A stretch of 64,000 nt of DNA from Geobacter sp. (GTDB lineage: Bacteria > Desulfobacterota > Desulfuromonadia > Geobacterales > Geobacteraceae), in assembly GCA_016177775.1 (NCBI GenBank), contig JACOUQ010000037.1:62001-126000 (forward strand), given 5' to 3'. The notes beneath the pieces were generated by a model. The model did not search any database, had not been told where the DNA came from, and was given only the letters and a program-made list of their open reading frames with translations. The position numbers were made by a program, and so were the translations under genes. Below, one piece after another: positions 35,534-43,629 of this stretch; the first letter of the stretch is position 1, and each line of letters starts with the position of its first letter.

Positions 35534-36937
35534 ATGGAGGAGCGCGTCACCTATAATGACGACATCGTCAAGGGATTCGTGTTTTCAGGGATATTCTGGG
35601 GAATGGCGGCGCTGCTCGTCGGTATTCTCATCTCCTATCAGTTGATAGACCCGAAACTCAATTATTCCCCCTATTTCACCTATGGCAGGCTTCGCCCGCT
35701 CCACACCAATGCGGCGCTCTTCGGCTGGGGCATCGGCAGCTTCATGGGGCTCTTTTTTTACATGACCGAGCGCCTGACCCGCTCACCCCTCTGGAGCCCC
35801 GGCCTGGCCAGGCTTCAGCTCTATCTGTTCAACATCACCATTGCCCTGGCAGGAATTTCCCTTCTGGCCGGCATGAACCGGAGCAAGGAGTATGCGGAAC
35901 TGGAGTGGCCCCTGGCCATTATGATCGTGGTCGTCTGGGTAATCTTCAGCGTCAATGTCCTGATGACCATCATCAGGCGGCGCGAGGAGCAGATGTACAT
36001 CTCCCTCTGGTACATCATCGCCACCCTGGTGGGAGTTGCGATCCTCTATGTGGTGAACAACCTGGAGGTGCCCGTCTCCTTTACCAAGTCCTATTCTGCC
36101 TTTGCCGGGACAAATGACGCCAATGTCCAGTGGTGGTACGGCCACAACGCCGTGGCCATGGTCCTCACCACGCCGCCGCTGGCCATCTTCTATTATTTCC
36201 TCCCCAAATCCACCGGCACGCCGATATACAGCCACCGTATCGGCATCATCGCCTTCTGGAGCCTGGTCTTCATGTATCTCTGGACCGGCGCCCACCACCT
36301 CCTCTGGACCCCTGTTCCCGACTGGGTGCAGACCCTGGCCATGGCCTTTTCCATCATGCTGATCGCCCCTTCCTGGGGGGCGGTGTTCAACGGCTATCTC
36401 TCCATGAACGGCCAGTGGCACCAGATGAGGGAGAATTACCTGGTCAAGTTCCTCATCTTCGGCATCAGCTTTTACGGCCTGCAAACCTTGCAGGGGCCGG
36501 CCCAGGCGGTCCGCACCTTTTCCGGCTTCATCCATTACACCGACTGGGTGCCGGGGCATGTGCACAACGGCGCCATGGGGTGGGTTTCCCTGGTCGTTTT
36601 CGCCGGCATCTATTTCATCATCCCTCGAATCTACCGCACGGAGATCCACAGCGTACGCCTGGCCAACCTCCACTTCTGGCTGGCGTTCACAGGCCAGCTC
36701 ATCTATTCCGTGAGTCTCTGGACGGCCGGAGTGCAGCAGGGGTGGATGCTCCGCGCCACAAATCCCGATGGCAGCCTGAGTCATACGTTCATGGAGACCG
36801 TGGCCGAATTGTATCCCTACTGGCATGCGCGCGCCGCGGGAGGCCTCATATATCTTGCGGGATTTGCGATCTTTGTCTGGAACATAGTCATGACCGTCCG
36901 CTCATCGCGCCGGCAGCAAGCGGCGGAAGCGGCCTGA
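35534..36937 (+). CDS. ccoN: cbb3-type cytochrome c oxidase subunit I
   Basis: The catalytic, membrane-embedded subunit of the high-affinity oxidase, 467 residues with about twelve transmembrane helices. His ligands are visible in HTNAALFGWGIGSFMG, WWYGHNAVAMVLTTPP, WTGAHHLLWTPVPDW and WVPGHVHNGAMGW. ATG 35534 follows CGGAGGGG; the in-frame ATG 35507 lacks one. It opens a ccoNOQPIS operon. A low-oxygen terminal oxidase would protect or exploit trace oxygen in an anaerobe. Confidence 0.95.
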   Translation: MEERVTYNDDIVKGFVFSGIFWGMAALLVGILISYQLIDPKLNYSPYFTYGRLRPLHTNAALFGWGIGSFMGLFFYMTERLTRSPLWSPGLARLQLYLFNITIALAGISLLAGMNRSKEYAELEWPLAIMIVVVWVIFSVNVLMTIIRRREEQMYISLWYIIATLVGVAILYVVNNLEVPVSFTKSYSAFAGTNDANVQWWYGHNAVAMVLTTPPLAIFYYFLPKSTGTPIYSHRIGIIAFWSLVFMYLWTGAHHLLWTPVPDWVQTLAMAFSIMLIAPSWGAVFNGYLSMNGQWHQMRENYLVKFLIFGISFYGLQTLQGPAQAVRTFSGFIHYTDWVPGHVHNGAMGWVSLVVFAGIYFIIPRIYRTEIHSVRLANLHFWLAFTGQLIYSVSLWTAGVQQGWMLRATNPDGSLSHTFMETVAELYPYWHARAAGGLIYLAGFAIFVWNIVMTVRSSRRQQAAEAA

Positions 36938-36949
36938 CAGGGGAGGGAG

Positions 36950-37546
36950 ATGCGAGGATTTCTTGACATGCTGGAGAAGCGACCGGTCATCCTGCTGGTG
37001 ATGGCCGCAGCAGCCATCATGATCGGGACGGTGGTGACGGTGGTGCTTCCGTTTCGTTGGATTAGCGCGCAACGCCCGGCCCCCTCCGCGCAGGCGCCGT
37101 ACAATGCGCTTCAGCTTGAGGGGCGCGACATTTACATCCGCGAGGGTTGCAACAACTGCCATACCCAGACGGTCAGGTCGGTGGTGGCGGATGTCCTCCG
37201 TTATGGCGAGCCTTCACGGGCCGAGGAGTCGGCCTTCGACCGCCCGTTCCTCTGGGGCTCGCGCCGCACCGGGCCCGACCTGGCGCGAATCGGAAGGAAG
37301 TATCCGGACCAGTGGCACTATGCCCATTTTGACAATCCACAGGAATTTGCGCCCCGTTCGAACATGCCTTCCTACGCCTTCCTCCGCCTGCCGCTCGATA
37401 CCTCCCTGACGGAGCGGAAGATGCGCACGCTCGGTTTCCGGTACACAAATGAGGAGATTGCGGCACTGAAGGGAAAGACCGAGATGGACGCCATGGTGGC
37501 ATACATGCAGAAATTGGGGATCGGCACCGGAAAACGGAAACAATGA
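36950..37546 (+). CDS. ccoO: cbb3-type cytochrome c oxidase subunit II
   Basis: A 198-residue mono-heme c subunit with one N-terminal transmembrane anchor (residues about 12-36), heme motif CNNCH and the FixO-type surrounding segment IYIREGCNNCHTQTVRSV. MPSYAFL offers the methionine ligand. It starts 12 bases after ccoN. Confidence 0.94.
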   Translation: MRGFLDMLEKRPVILLVMAAAAIMIGTVVTVVLPFRWISAQRPAPSAQAPYNALQLEGRDIYIREGCNNCHTQTVRSVVADVLRYGEPSRAEESAFDRPFLWGSRRTGPDLARIGRKYPDQWHYAHFDNPQEFAPRSNMPSYAFLRLPLDTSLTERKMRTLGFRYTNEEIAALKGKTEMDAMVAYMQKLGIGTGKRKQ

Positions 37547-37556
37547 GGGAAAAAAC

Positions 37557-37718
37557 ATGTCCGGACTTGCCTATTTCAGCGTAATTTTTCTGCTGTTCAC
37601 TTTGTTCGTGTTGATCGCTATGAGGACGTTCAGCCGCCGAAATCGGCAGAGGGGGGAGGCCCCCAAATACCGGATGCTCCGGGATGAAGAGGAGGGGGTT
37701 GATGTCGGAGAAGATTGA
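37557..37718 (+). CDS. ccoQ: CcoQ-like small membrane protein
   Basis: A 53-residue protein with one hydrophobic segment (MSGLAYFSVIFLLFTLFVLI) and a charged tail ending APKYRMLRDEEEGVDVGED. Its place between ccoO and ccoP and its size fit CcoQ/FixQ, which stabilises the oxidase. Part of the tail, PKYRML, is shared with CcoS. It overlaps the ccoP start by 17 bases. Confidence 0.75.
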   Translation: MSGLAYFSVIFLLFTLFVLIAMRTFSRRNRQRGEAPKYRMLRDEEEGVDVGED

Positions 37719-38172
37719 GTACGACGGCATTTCCTACCGGGAGGAGAGGAAGACGCCTCGTTTCTACACTATTCTGTTCTGGACCCTTCATGTCTGGGGA
37801 GCGATCTTCATTGCCTATTATCTCCTGAGTGGCTGGAGCTCAGAAAAGGAACTGGCGCGGATAAGGGAAGCGCGCGAGGCAGCGGCGAAAGTCCGCGAAG
37901 CCGCTGTTCCTCCTCATCCTGAAGCTGATCTTCAACAATACATCGCCACAGGGAAGAAGCTCTTTGCCGACCATTGCGCGGTCTGTCACGGCCCAGATGC
38001 AAAGGGGAAGATCGGACCCGACCTGACCCGGAAGGATTTCACCTATGGCAGACATGAGGACGAACTGGCGGAATCCATTACCCATGGGCGACCCAACGGG
38101 ATGCCTCCGTTCGCTGCCCAGTTGAGCCACGAGCAGATCGAAGCCCTCGTAAAGTACATTCACTCCCTATGA
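37702..38172 (+). CDS. ccoP: cbb3-type cytochrome c oxidase subunit III, short form with one heme
   Basis: A 156-residue CcoP. It has one transmembrane helix (FYTILFWTLHVWGAIFIAYY) followed by a coiled region and a single cytochrome c domain (CAVCH, GPDLTRKDF, GMPPFAAQLS). Typical CcoP has two heme domains and about 300 residues, so one is missing. ATG 37702 is chosen for the GAGGAGGGGG site. Its stop overlaps ccoI. Confidence 0.88.
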   Translation: MSEKIEYDGISYREERKTPRFYTILFWTLHVWGAIFIAYYLLSGWSSEKELARIREAREAAAKVREAAVPPHPEADLQQYIATGKKLFADHCAVCHGPDAKGKIGPDLTRKDFTYGRHEDELAESITHGRPNGMPPFAAQLSHEQIEALVKYIHSL

Positions 38173-40637
38173 ACAAGGCATACCCTGCATTCCCTCCTAT
38201 CTTCGAGATTCCCGATGCCGCGCTCCCTGCGCGCTGTTTCCATTGTCACGCCACAATCGATGAACGCCAGCGGGTGGATGGAAGCCATGAGGGTCGCGAC
38301 ATATCCTTCTGCTGCAGCGGCTGTCATGCCGCCTACCTGCTGATCCGGGGGGCGGGGCTGGACGCGTTCTATCGGCGGCGGCAGGCCACGTCGGCAGCCT
38401 CAACCGGGCACAGGCTTGTGGCAACCGCATACAGCGACGCCTATCTGGAACGTTTCGTGGTGCGGAAGGGAGATTCGGCCTCAATCAGCATACTGATAGA
38501 TCGGATCCGCTGCGCCGCCTGTGTATGGCTGATCGAGAAGATGCTTGGCCGCATTGAAGGGGTAACTGATGTGCGGATTGAATACCTGTCGCACATTGCC
38601 CGAGTCGAGTTCGATCCTGGCAAGATTGCGGCCGGCGAGATATTCGACACCGTAGCGGCCCTCGGCTACGGGCCACGCCCATATACAGTTTCGGCAGCCC
38701 GCGCTGTGGCCCGAGAGGAGCGGCGCGACTTGTTGGTACGATTCGGTACCGCGGCCTTCCTGACCATGCAGCTCATGGCCTGTTCCATTGCCCTTTATGC
38801 CGGCTATTTCCATGGTATGGAGCCAGGGATGAAGCGGAATTTGCAGCTGTTCTCGCTTGTTCTGACGACTCCGGTCATCTTCTATTCCGGCTGGCCGTTT
38901 CTTCGCGGCGCTTTCCGCTCCTTGCGCAACATGGCGCCGAACATGGACCTGCTGGTTTCCATCGGCGCCCTTTCCGCCTATATCTACAGCCTGGCGGCGT
39001 TCGCGGGGGGAGGGGAGGTCTACTTCGAGTCGGCAGCAATGATTGTGACCGTGCTGCTGGCCGGCCGCCTTCTGGAGCGCGGGGCGCGTGACCGGGCCGT
39101 TGCCGGAACCGAGCGGCTCCTGGCCCTGGCGCCCGAAAGGGCCATGAGGATGAAGGGGGAAGCAAGCGAGGAGGTGGATGTTGCTTCCCTGGAAGTCGGC
39201 GACATGGTCCTGGTCCGCCCCGGCGAGAACTTTCCGGTGGATGGGGAGGTAGTCGCGGGTATTACCGAGGTGGACGAGTCGCCGGTGACTGGCGAGAGCT
39301 TGCCGGCGATCAGGCGAGAAGGAGACGGCGTGCTGGCAGGAACTCTGAACCTGAGCACGCCTGTGACGGTGGAAGTCCGGAAGGTGGCGGCGGAGAGCTT
39401 CATCGCGCGAACGGCGCGCCTCGTGGAAGAGGCGAGGACCCGTACGCCGGCTGTGCAGGCGCTGGCTGACCGTTGCGCTGCCCTTCTGGTGCCGGTCGTA
39501 TTGGCCATGGCTCTGTTGTCTCTGCTGATCTCGGCCTATCGTGGGATTGCGCTGGTCGATGCCTTGATGACGGCGGTCTCGGTCGTTCTGATTGCCTGTC
39601 CCTGCGCCCTGGGGCTGGCGATCCCGGCTGCGGTGGTTGCGGGGAGCGGGAGCGCGGCGCGCGCCGGGGTCATTTTCCGGGGCGGGGATGTTCTGGAGCG
39701 AATGGGTATGGTTACTGACGTGGTTTTCGATAAGACCGGCACAGTGACCGAAGGGAGGCCCCGTGTGGAGCGGGTCACGGCGTTCCATCCCTTCACCGGG
39801 GAAGAACTGCTCTTGCTGGCGGCCTCGCTGGAGGCATCGACCCTGCACCCCTTCGGCCGCGCCGTGACCGAACATGCCCGCTCGCTGGCAGGCTCTATCC
39901 CCTCCTGTACAAACGTCCGGAGCTTTCCGGGGATGGGAGTCAGTGGCGAAGTCGGAGAGCGGCAGGTGTTGGCGGGGAATACGAGATTTCTATCTGAGAA
40001 CGGGATAGATTTTGGGAATATTCCTCTTCAAATCGCCAGTTCCAGGATGTACATCGGTTGCGATGGAAAACCGGCCGGCATGATCGATGTGCGGGACGGA
40101 GTGAGGGCAGGTGTAGCCGGTCTTGTGGGCTACTTCCGGCAAATGGGGATTGGTGGCAGATTGCTGAGCGGGGACCGTACCGGCGAAGCGGCGCGGATTG
40201 CGGCGGAAATCGGGGTCGGGCGCAGCTCCGGCGATATGCTGCCGGAAGACAAGGCTGCGGAGATTAGGCAGATGCAAGGGGAGGGGAAGCGGGTCCTCAT
40301 GATAGGCGACGGGATCAACGATGCGCCCGCCCTGGCTGTCGCGGATGTGGGGTGCGCCTTTTCGGGAGGGATGGACGTTGCTATGGAGACCTCCGACCTG
40401 GTGCTCATGCGGGGAGACCTGGAGTTGGTCCGGTTTGCCCATGGCGTTGCGCTCAGGACCATGCGGGTCGTCCGCCAGAACCTGGTATGGGCGGTCGTCT
40501 ACAACGCCGTCGGCATCCCGCTGGCCATGAGCGGCAGGCTGACCCCGGTCTTTGCCGCAGCCGCCATGACCATGAGCTCACTCTGCGTTGTCGCTAATTC
40601 CCTGCGACTTGCGCGCCTGCCCAATGGGGGAGGGTGA
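38169..40637 (+). CDS. ccoI: Copper-transporting P1B-type ATPase for cbb3 maturation
   Basis: An 822-residue P1B ATPase (CcoI/FixI) that moves copper to the assembling oxidase. The N-terminus holds a Cys-rich domain (CFHCHATIDERQRV, SFCCSGCHAAYLL) and a heavy-metal domain (RIRCAACVWLIEKM). The core has CPC in IACPCALGLAIPAAV, FDKTGTVTEGRP and GDGINDAPALAVADVG. It begins in the ccoP stop (ATGA). Confidence 0.95.
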   Translation: MNKAYPAFPPIFEIPDAALPARCFHCHATIDERQRVDGSHEGRDISFCCSGCHAAYLLIRGAGLDAFYRRRQATSAASTGHRLVATAYSDAYLERFVVRKGDSASISILIDRIRCAACVWLIEKMLGRIEGVTDVRIEYLSHIARVEFDPGKIAAGEIFDTVAALGYGPRPYTVSAARAVAREERRDLLVRFGTAAFLTMQLMACSIALYAGYFHGMEPGMKRNLQLFSLVLTTPVIFYSGWPFLRGAFRSLRNMAPNMDLLVSIGALSAYIYSLAAFAGGGEVYFESAAMIVTVLLAGRLLERGARDRAVAGTERLLALAPERAMRMKGEASEEVDVASLEVGDMVLVRPGENFPVDGEVVAGITEVDESPVTGESLPAIRREGDGVLAGTLNLSTPVTVEVRKVAAESFIARTARLVEEARTRTPAVQALADRCAALLVPVVLAMALLSLLISAYRGIALVDALMTAVSVVLIACPCALGLAIPAAVVAGSGSAARAGVIFRGGDVLERMGMVTDVVFDKTGTVTEGRPRVERVTAFHPFTGEELLLLAASLEASTLHPFGRAVTEHARSLAGSIPSCTNVRSFPGMGVSGEVGERQVLAGNTRFLSENGIDFGNIPLQIASSRMYIGCDGKPAGMIDVRDGVRAGVAGLVGYFRQMGIGGRLLSGDRTGEAARIAAEIGVGRSSGDMLPEDKAAEIRQMQGEGKRVLMIGDGINDAPALAVADVGCAFSGGMDVAMETSDLVLMRGDLELVRFAHGVALRTMRVVRQNLVWAVVYNAVGIPLAMSGRLTPVFAAAAMTMSSLCVVANSLRLARLPNGGG

Positions 40638-40639
40638 GC

Positions 40640-40780
40640 ATGGAAGAGTCGTTGATTCTATTGATCGTATTATCCGGCGCGCTGGGGCTTGCCTGCTGGC
40701 TGGTATTCCTCTGGGCCGTGAAGCGCGGCGAATTCGAGGACCCGGAGCGTCCCAAATACCGTATGTTGGACGATGAGTGA
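40640..40780 (+). CDS. ccoS: cbb3-type oxidase assembly protein CcoS
   Basis: A 46-residue one-helix protein (ILLIVLSGALGLACWLVFLW) with the CcoS tail VKRGEFEDPERPKYRMLDDE. CcoS is needed for heme and copper insertion into CcoN. It begins two bases after the ccoI stop. It closes the oxidase operon. Confidence 0.85.
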   Translation: MEESLILLIVLSGALGLACWLVFLWAVKRGEFEDPERPKYRMLDDE

Positions 40781-40799
40781 AGTATTTCATTTTGTTAAC

Positions 40800-40826
40800 G
40801 TAGAGACGGGCTGATGCCCGTCTCTG
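40800..40826. repeat. REP-like hairpin downstream of ccoS
   Basis: GTAGAGACGGGC-TGAT-GCCCGTCTCTG: a perfect 10-bp stem headed by GTAG, 20 bases after the ccoS stop. It may terminate the operon, though no T-tract follows. Confidence 0.65.
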
Positions 40827-40844
40827 GGGCGCTTGGTTGCTGCT

Positions 40845-40996
40845 GGAGTCGGGTTGGGGGCTTTCCTGAAACAAATGGCAATCTGTCGCCCTCCATCTTC
40901 TGTTTTGCAGATACCATATTCTGGCGGTTTCCCTTGAATAACCATCCTGCATGGAAGCCGCGCCATTTGCTTCAGGAAAGCCCCCAACCCGACTCC
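40845..40996. repeat. Element with 35-nt terminal inverted repeats (one mismatch)
   Basis: The arms at 40845-40879 and 40962-40996 are reverse complements at 34 of 35 positions (start GGAGTCGGGTTGGGGG, end CCCCCAACCCGACTCC). The 82-base interior has no open frame of note. Either a MITE-like element or a long hairpin RNA. Together with the REP-like hairpin it fills the 300-base gap between ccoS and the SafE-like gene; I see no gene there. Confidence 0.75.
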
Positions 40997-41081
40997 GGTG
41001 GCATCTGAATTGATTTGCTCTTGAAAACAGATGGTTACAGTTGAAAGTTAATGCAAAAGTCTATGTTTGTCTGGGGTTCAT

Positions 41082-41771
41082 TTGATTGAGGTCTGGCTCG
41101 CATTTCTGACCGGCCTGGCCGGAACCGGGCATTGCATCGGCATGTGCGGGGCCGTTGCGGGGGCAGTGGCTTTGCATGACAACAACCAGTCGGTTGGCAA
41201 TCGGGTCCTCTTCGGTCTGTCGTACAACCTTGGGCGCATTGCTACTTACGCAACGCTTGGGGCCGCGGCCGGATTGGCCGGTGCGTCCTTCAATGCCGCG
41301 GTGGTCCGCGAGGTATCATTCATATCTTTCGCCGGAGCCAACCTGATGGTTGTCGCGACCGGCCTCGTTCATCTTCTCGGAAGGGGAGATTTCTTTGTGA
41401 AGCTATCTGGCGGGTGCGCAGCGGCGATTATTCAAAAGCCCCTTAGCCTGGCCCTTAAAATCCCCCGCTATCCCAGGGCGTTTTGCAGCGGCCTTGTGCT
41501 GGGCTTTCTCCCCTGCGGCCTTGTGTATGCCGCTGTTGCCGCTGCTGCCGGAAGCGGCAGCGGGTGGAAGGGGATGGCCATAGTGGGGGCATTGGGGGCC
41601 GGGACTATACCGGCGCTGATTTTTGTCAGCGTCATGCCTGCCTGCGCCAATCTCGGTGCTAATGCTGTTCTGCGGCGTTTTGTCGGGCTCGGGCTAGTCC
41701 TTCTGGGAGTGGCGGGGTTGTGGCGCCTCCTGGGAAAACTCGGTTATCTGCCGGGGTTTCCTTTCTGGTGA
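41082..41771 (+). CDS. SafE/DsbD_2-like membrane protein
   Basis: A polytopic protein of about 229 residues in the DsbD_2/SafE-like family (COG2836), with some six hydrophobic segments. A CxxxC-type signature TGHCIGMCGAVAGAVALH at the start and GFLPCGLVYAAVAAA midway are characteristic. Members of this family often sit beside cco genes and are thought to move copper or reductant for cytochrome assembly. The start is uncertain: TTG 41082 follows GGGG by five bases, TTG 41067 is the alternative. Confidence 0.8.
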   Translation: MIEVWLAFLTGLAGTGHCIGMCGAVAGAVALHDNNQSVGNRVLFGLSYNLGRIATYATLGAAAGLAGASFNAAVVREVSFISFAGANLMVVATGLVHLLGRGDFFVKLSGGCAAAIIQKPLSLALKIPRYPRAFCSGLVLGFLPCGLVYAAVAAAAGSGSGWKGMAIVGALGAGTIPALIFVSVMPACANLGANAVLRRFVGLGLVLLGVAGLWRLLGKLGYLPGFPFW

Positions 41772-41896
41772 AAACCGGCGCATACCATACTTTTTCCAGG
41801 GCCGGGGGCTTGCACATCGCCATTTTTAGTATACATTTTAAGTAAAAGGTGTGCATCGGTCCCGATGGGCCGTTCAATGAAAGGAGGAATCGCCCC

Positions 41897-42259
41897 ATGA
41901 CAGCTCAGGAAATCATCAATACCATCAAGACCCAGCGCAAGCCGGAACAGGTAATCATCAAATGGTGGCGCAAGGAAGAGGATTTCATAGATTTCGACCT
42001 GGTCGACCGTTTCGTCAAAACCGCCAAGCCGGATGAAACCATCGACGGTTTCGACCTGATCGGGATGAATGATGTGTGGGCCGAGTTGGAGCGGTTCTGC
42101 GGCGACCGCATCGCCAAGACCCAGAAGGGGGGAGAAGAGCTGGTCGAGTGGCTCCCGCCTGACAAGGAATCTGTCGAAGACCGCCAGTATATGCCCTACG
42201 AGCCGCAGACCCTCCTCGACATACTGGATGTGGAAACCGGCGGGGATTACGTCGACTGA
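41897..42259 (+). CDS. Small conserved protein of unknown function
   Basis: A 120-residue cytosolic, acidic protein beginning MTAQEIINTIKTQRKPEQVI. No domain is recognised. It has the aspect of a hypothetical conserved in Geobacter-like genomes. ATG 41897 follows GAAAGGAGG. A terminator is found after it. Confidence 0.75.
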   Translation: MTAQEIINTIKTQRKPEQVIIKWWRKEEDFIDFDLVDRFVKTAKPDETIDGFDLIGMNDVWAELERFCGDRIAKTQKGGEELVEWLPPDKESVEDRQYMPYEPQTLLDILDVETGGDYVD

Positions 42260-42285
42260 TATGCAAACCATATGCTTCAAACCTG

Positions 42286-42313
42286 AGGCCGTACCGAAAG
42301 GGCGGCCTTTTTT
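42286..42313 (+). terminator. Terminator after the small conserved gene
   Basis: AGGCCG / CGGCCT stem with an 11-base loop followed by TTTTTTC. Confidence 0.85.
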
Positions 42314-42396
42314 CATTTCCTTTATTGCTCATTGAACAGGCACTAACCATAGTTGGTAATCTTAGTAATTTGAGCTGATTTTAACCATAATGTCTA

Positions 42397-42424
42397 TTGA
42401 TTGTAGGAGTAACACATGTATAAT
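42397..42424 (+). promoter_or_regulatory. Sigma-70-type promoter of the luxR-like gene
   Basis: TTGATT and a perfect TATAAT with a 16-base spacer. Transcription would start near 42431 and leave a leader of about 110 bases that contains a weak AGCCC/GGGCT stem (42481-42502). Confidence 0.6.
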
Positions 42425-42543
42425 AAATAAAAAATTTAAAACTAATAAGACCTTTTTGCGCTTTTACGTATTGTTCAATCAGCCCTTTATCTTGTTTGGG
42501 CTCAAAGGTTTTTGTATGACCTTGAGCCGGAAGGCACGCCATT

Positions 42544-43323
42544 ATGCTGTATGATAAATACAATGAGATCATTGGTGCCTTATCAAGGGCCGATTCCATT
42601 GACGAAATTCGCTTGCAGTGCTCTTGTCTTTCAGAAATGGCCGGCTTCGAACTTTTTCAATACGTCGCTATTTTCCCAAATACTTTCGCAGATTCTGCGA
42701 TTATTATTGTCAGTGGATATCCCCAAGAATGGATGGAGCATTATATCAGTGAATCATACTTTTGCATTGACCCTGTAGTCCTGCATTGTTGTAACAATAT
42801 AGTGCCGATCGATTGGGAGCAGATAAAACCCTTGGAAGATGAAAATACGGCAATAAGCAAATTCATGGAAGAAAGCCGCGAGTACGGCCTGAAACGTGGC
42901 ATCAGCTTTCCTGTTCACGCCCCCAGCAGGGAAATTGCCATTCTGAGTTTTGCAGCGTTACATGAAGAAAGTGACAACTCTAAATTCCTCCTCAAAAAAT
43001 CGATACCTCTTGTCCATCAAGCTGCTTTACATGTACACGAGGCAGTAAAGCGGGTAATTGACACTTCGGCAATTCTCAATCTTAAGGATCCATTGACTGA
43101 GCGGGAGAGAGACTGCCTGCTCTGGACGGCCGAGGGAAAGACATCATGGGAAACCGCGAAAATTCTTCGTATTTCCGAGCGTACCGTAAAATTTCACCTG
43201 CAGAATGCCTGTGAGAAACTCAATGCCTGTAACCGCACGCACGCAATAGCACGTGCTGTTTCCACAGGATTGATTCGTCCGCATATAAGTTCCCTCCCCG
43301 TAAAGGAATCATGCAGAGTTTGA
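42544..43323 (+). CDS. LuxR-family regulator with autoinducer-binding domain (solo)
   Basis: A 259-residue LuxR/LasR-type protein. The N-terminal ligand domain keeps the six residues invariant in acyl-homoserine-lactone receptors: Trp63, Tyr67, Asp76, Pro77, Trp91 and Gly119 (YPQEWMEHYISESYFCIDPV). The C-terminal HTH (LTERERDCLLWTAEGKTSWE, ISERTVKFHLQNACEKLN) is complete. No LuxI-type synthase is in the window, so it would be a solo receptor. ATG 42544 follows GGAAGG. It opens the signalling island. Base composition drops here compared with the flanks. Confidence 0.9.
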   Translation: MLYDKYNEIIGALSRADSIDEIRLQCSCLSEMAGFELFQYVAIFPNTFADSAIIIVSGYPQEWMEHYISESYFCIDPVVLHCCNNIVPIDWEQIKPLEDENTAISKFMEESREYGLKRGISFPVHAPSREIAILSFAALHEESDNSKFLLKKSIPLVHQAALHVHEAVKRVIDTSAILNLKDPLTERERDCLLWTAEGKTSWETAKILRISERTVKFHLQNACEKLNACNRTHAIARAVSTGLIRPHISSLPVKESCRV

Positions 43324-43518
43324 TGCCTGCGGATATCTGTGTATCTTAAGTCCACAACTTCAGTCCACAAATCCTTATTCTAACTAATTTGTTTATACAA
43401 ATGCTTTGGTAGTTCGCTATCTGTACCTTCGTACAGGTTGTATTTCATTTGTATACGGTATAAATCTAAAATGCGATTTATGATACTTTATTAGAAGACA
43501 CGGGTTTAGGAGCTGACG

Positions 43519-43549
43519 CTGCTACGTCTATGATGTGGCAGATTTTTTT
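43519..43549 (+). terminator. Terminator-like stem in the leader of the REC-HisKA gene
   Basis: CTGCTAC / GTGGCAG (one G-T pair) with a nine-base loop, followed by ATTTTTTT. It may end the luxR transcript or act as an attenuator 80 bases before the next start. Confidence 0.6.
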
Positions 43550-43569
43550 GATTAAATGGCGTGATTCTC

Positions 43570-43584
43570 GTCAACTTTGTTGAC
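43570..43584. promoter_or_regulatory. GTCAAC-TTT-GTTGAC palindrome
   Basis: A perfect 6-bp inverted repeat with a three-base centre, 46 bases before the REC-HisKA start. An operator is plausible. Confidence 0.4.
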
Positions 43585-43629
43585 TAATAAGTATGCATTA
43601 ATTCCTTTTGAGTTTTTGAGGTAGTTATA

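Larger units (their letters stand above)
43324..43629 (+). other. Non-coding gap between luxR-like and REC-HisKA genes
   Basis: 306 bases, AT-rich, no open frame of note. It holds an inverted repeat ATTTGT-TTAT-ACAAAT (43387-43402), a terminator-like stem (43519-43549) and a GTCAAC-TTT-GTTGAC palindrome (43570-43584) 46 bases before the next start codon. It is probably the control region of the REC-HisKA gene. Confidence 0.55.

Noticed and set aside
36130..36966. Long plus-strand frame inside ccoN
   Set aside because: Shadow of a high-GC gene in another frame; composition is rich in His, Pro and Arg and shows no domain.
38481..39875. Minus-strand frame of 464 codons under ccoI
   Set aside because: Antisense shadow of the P-type ATPase; no domain, rich in Gln, Arg and His.
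42533..42547. GGCACG...ATGC near the luxR start as a sigma-54 promoter
   Set aside because: GG and GC are 11 bases apart instead of 10, and the site overlaps the start codon.
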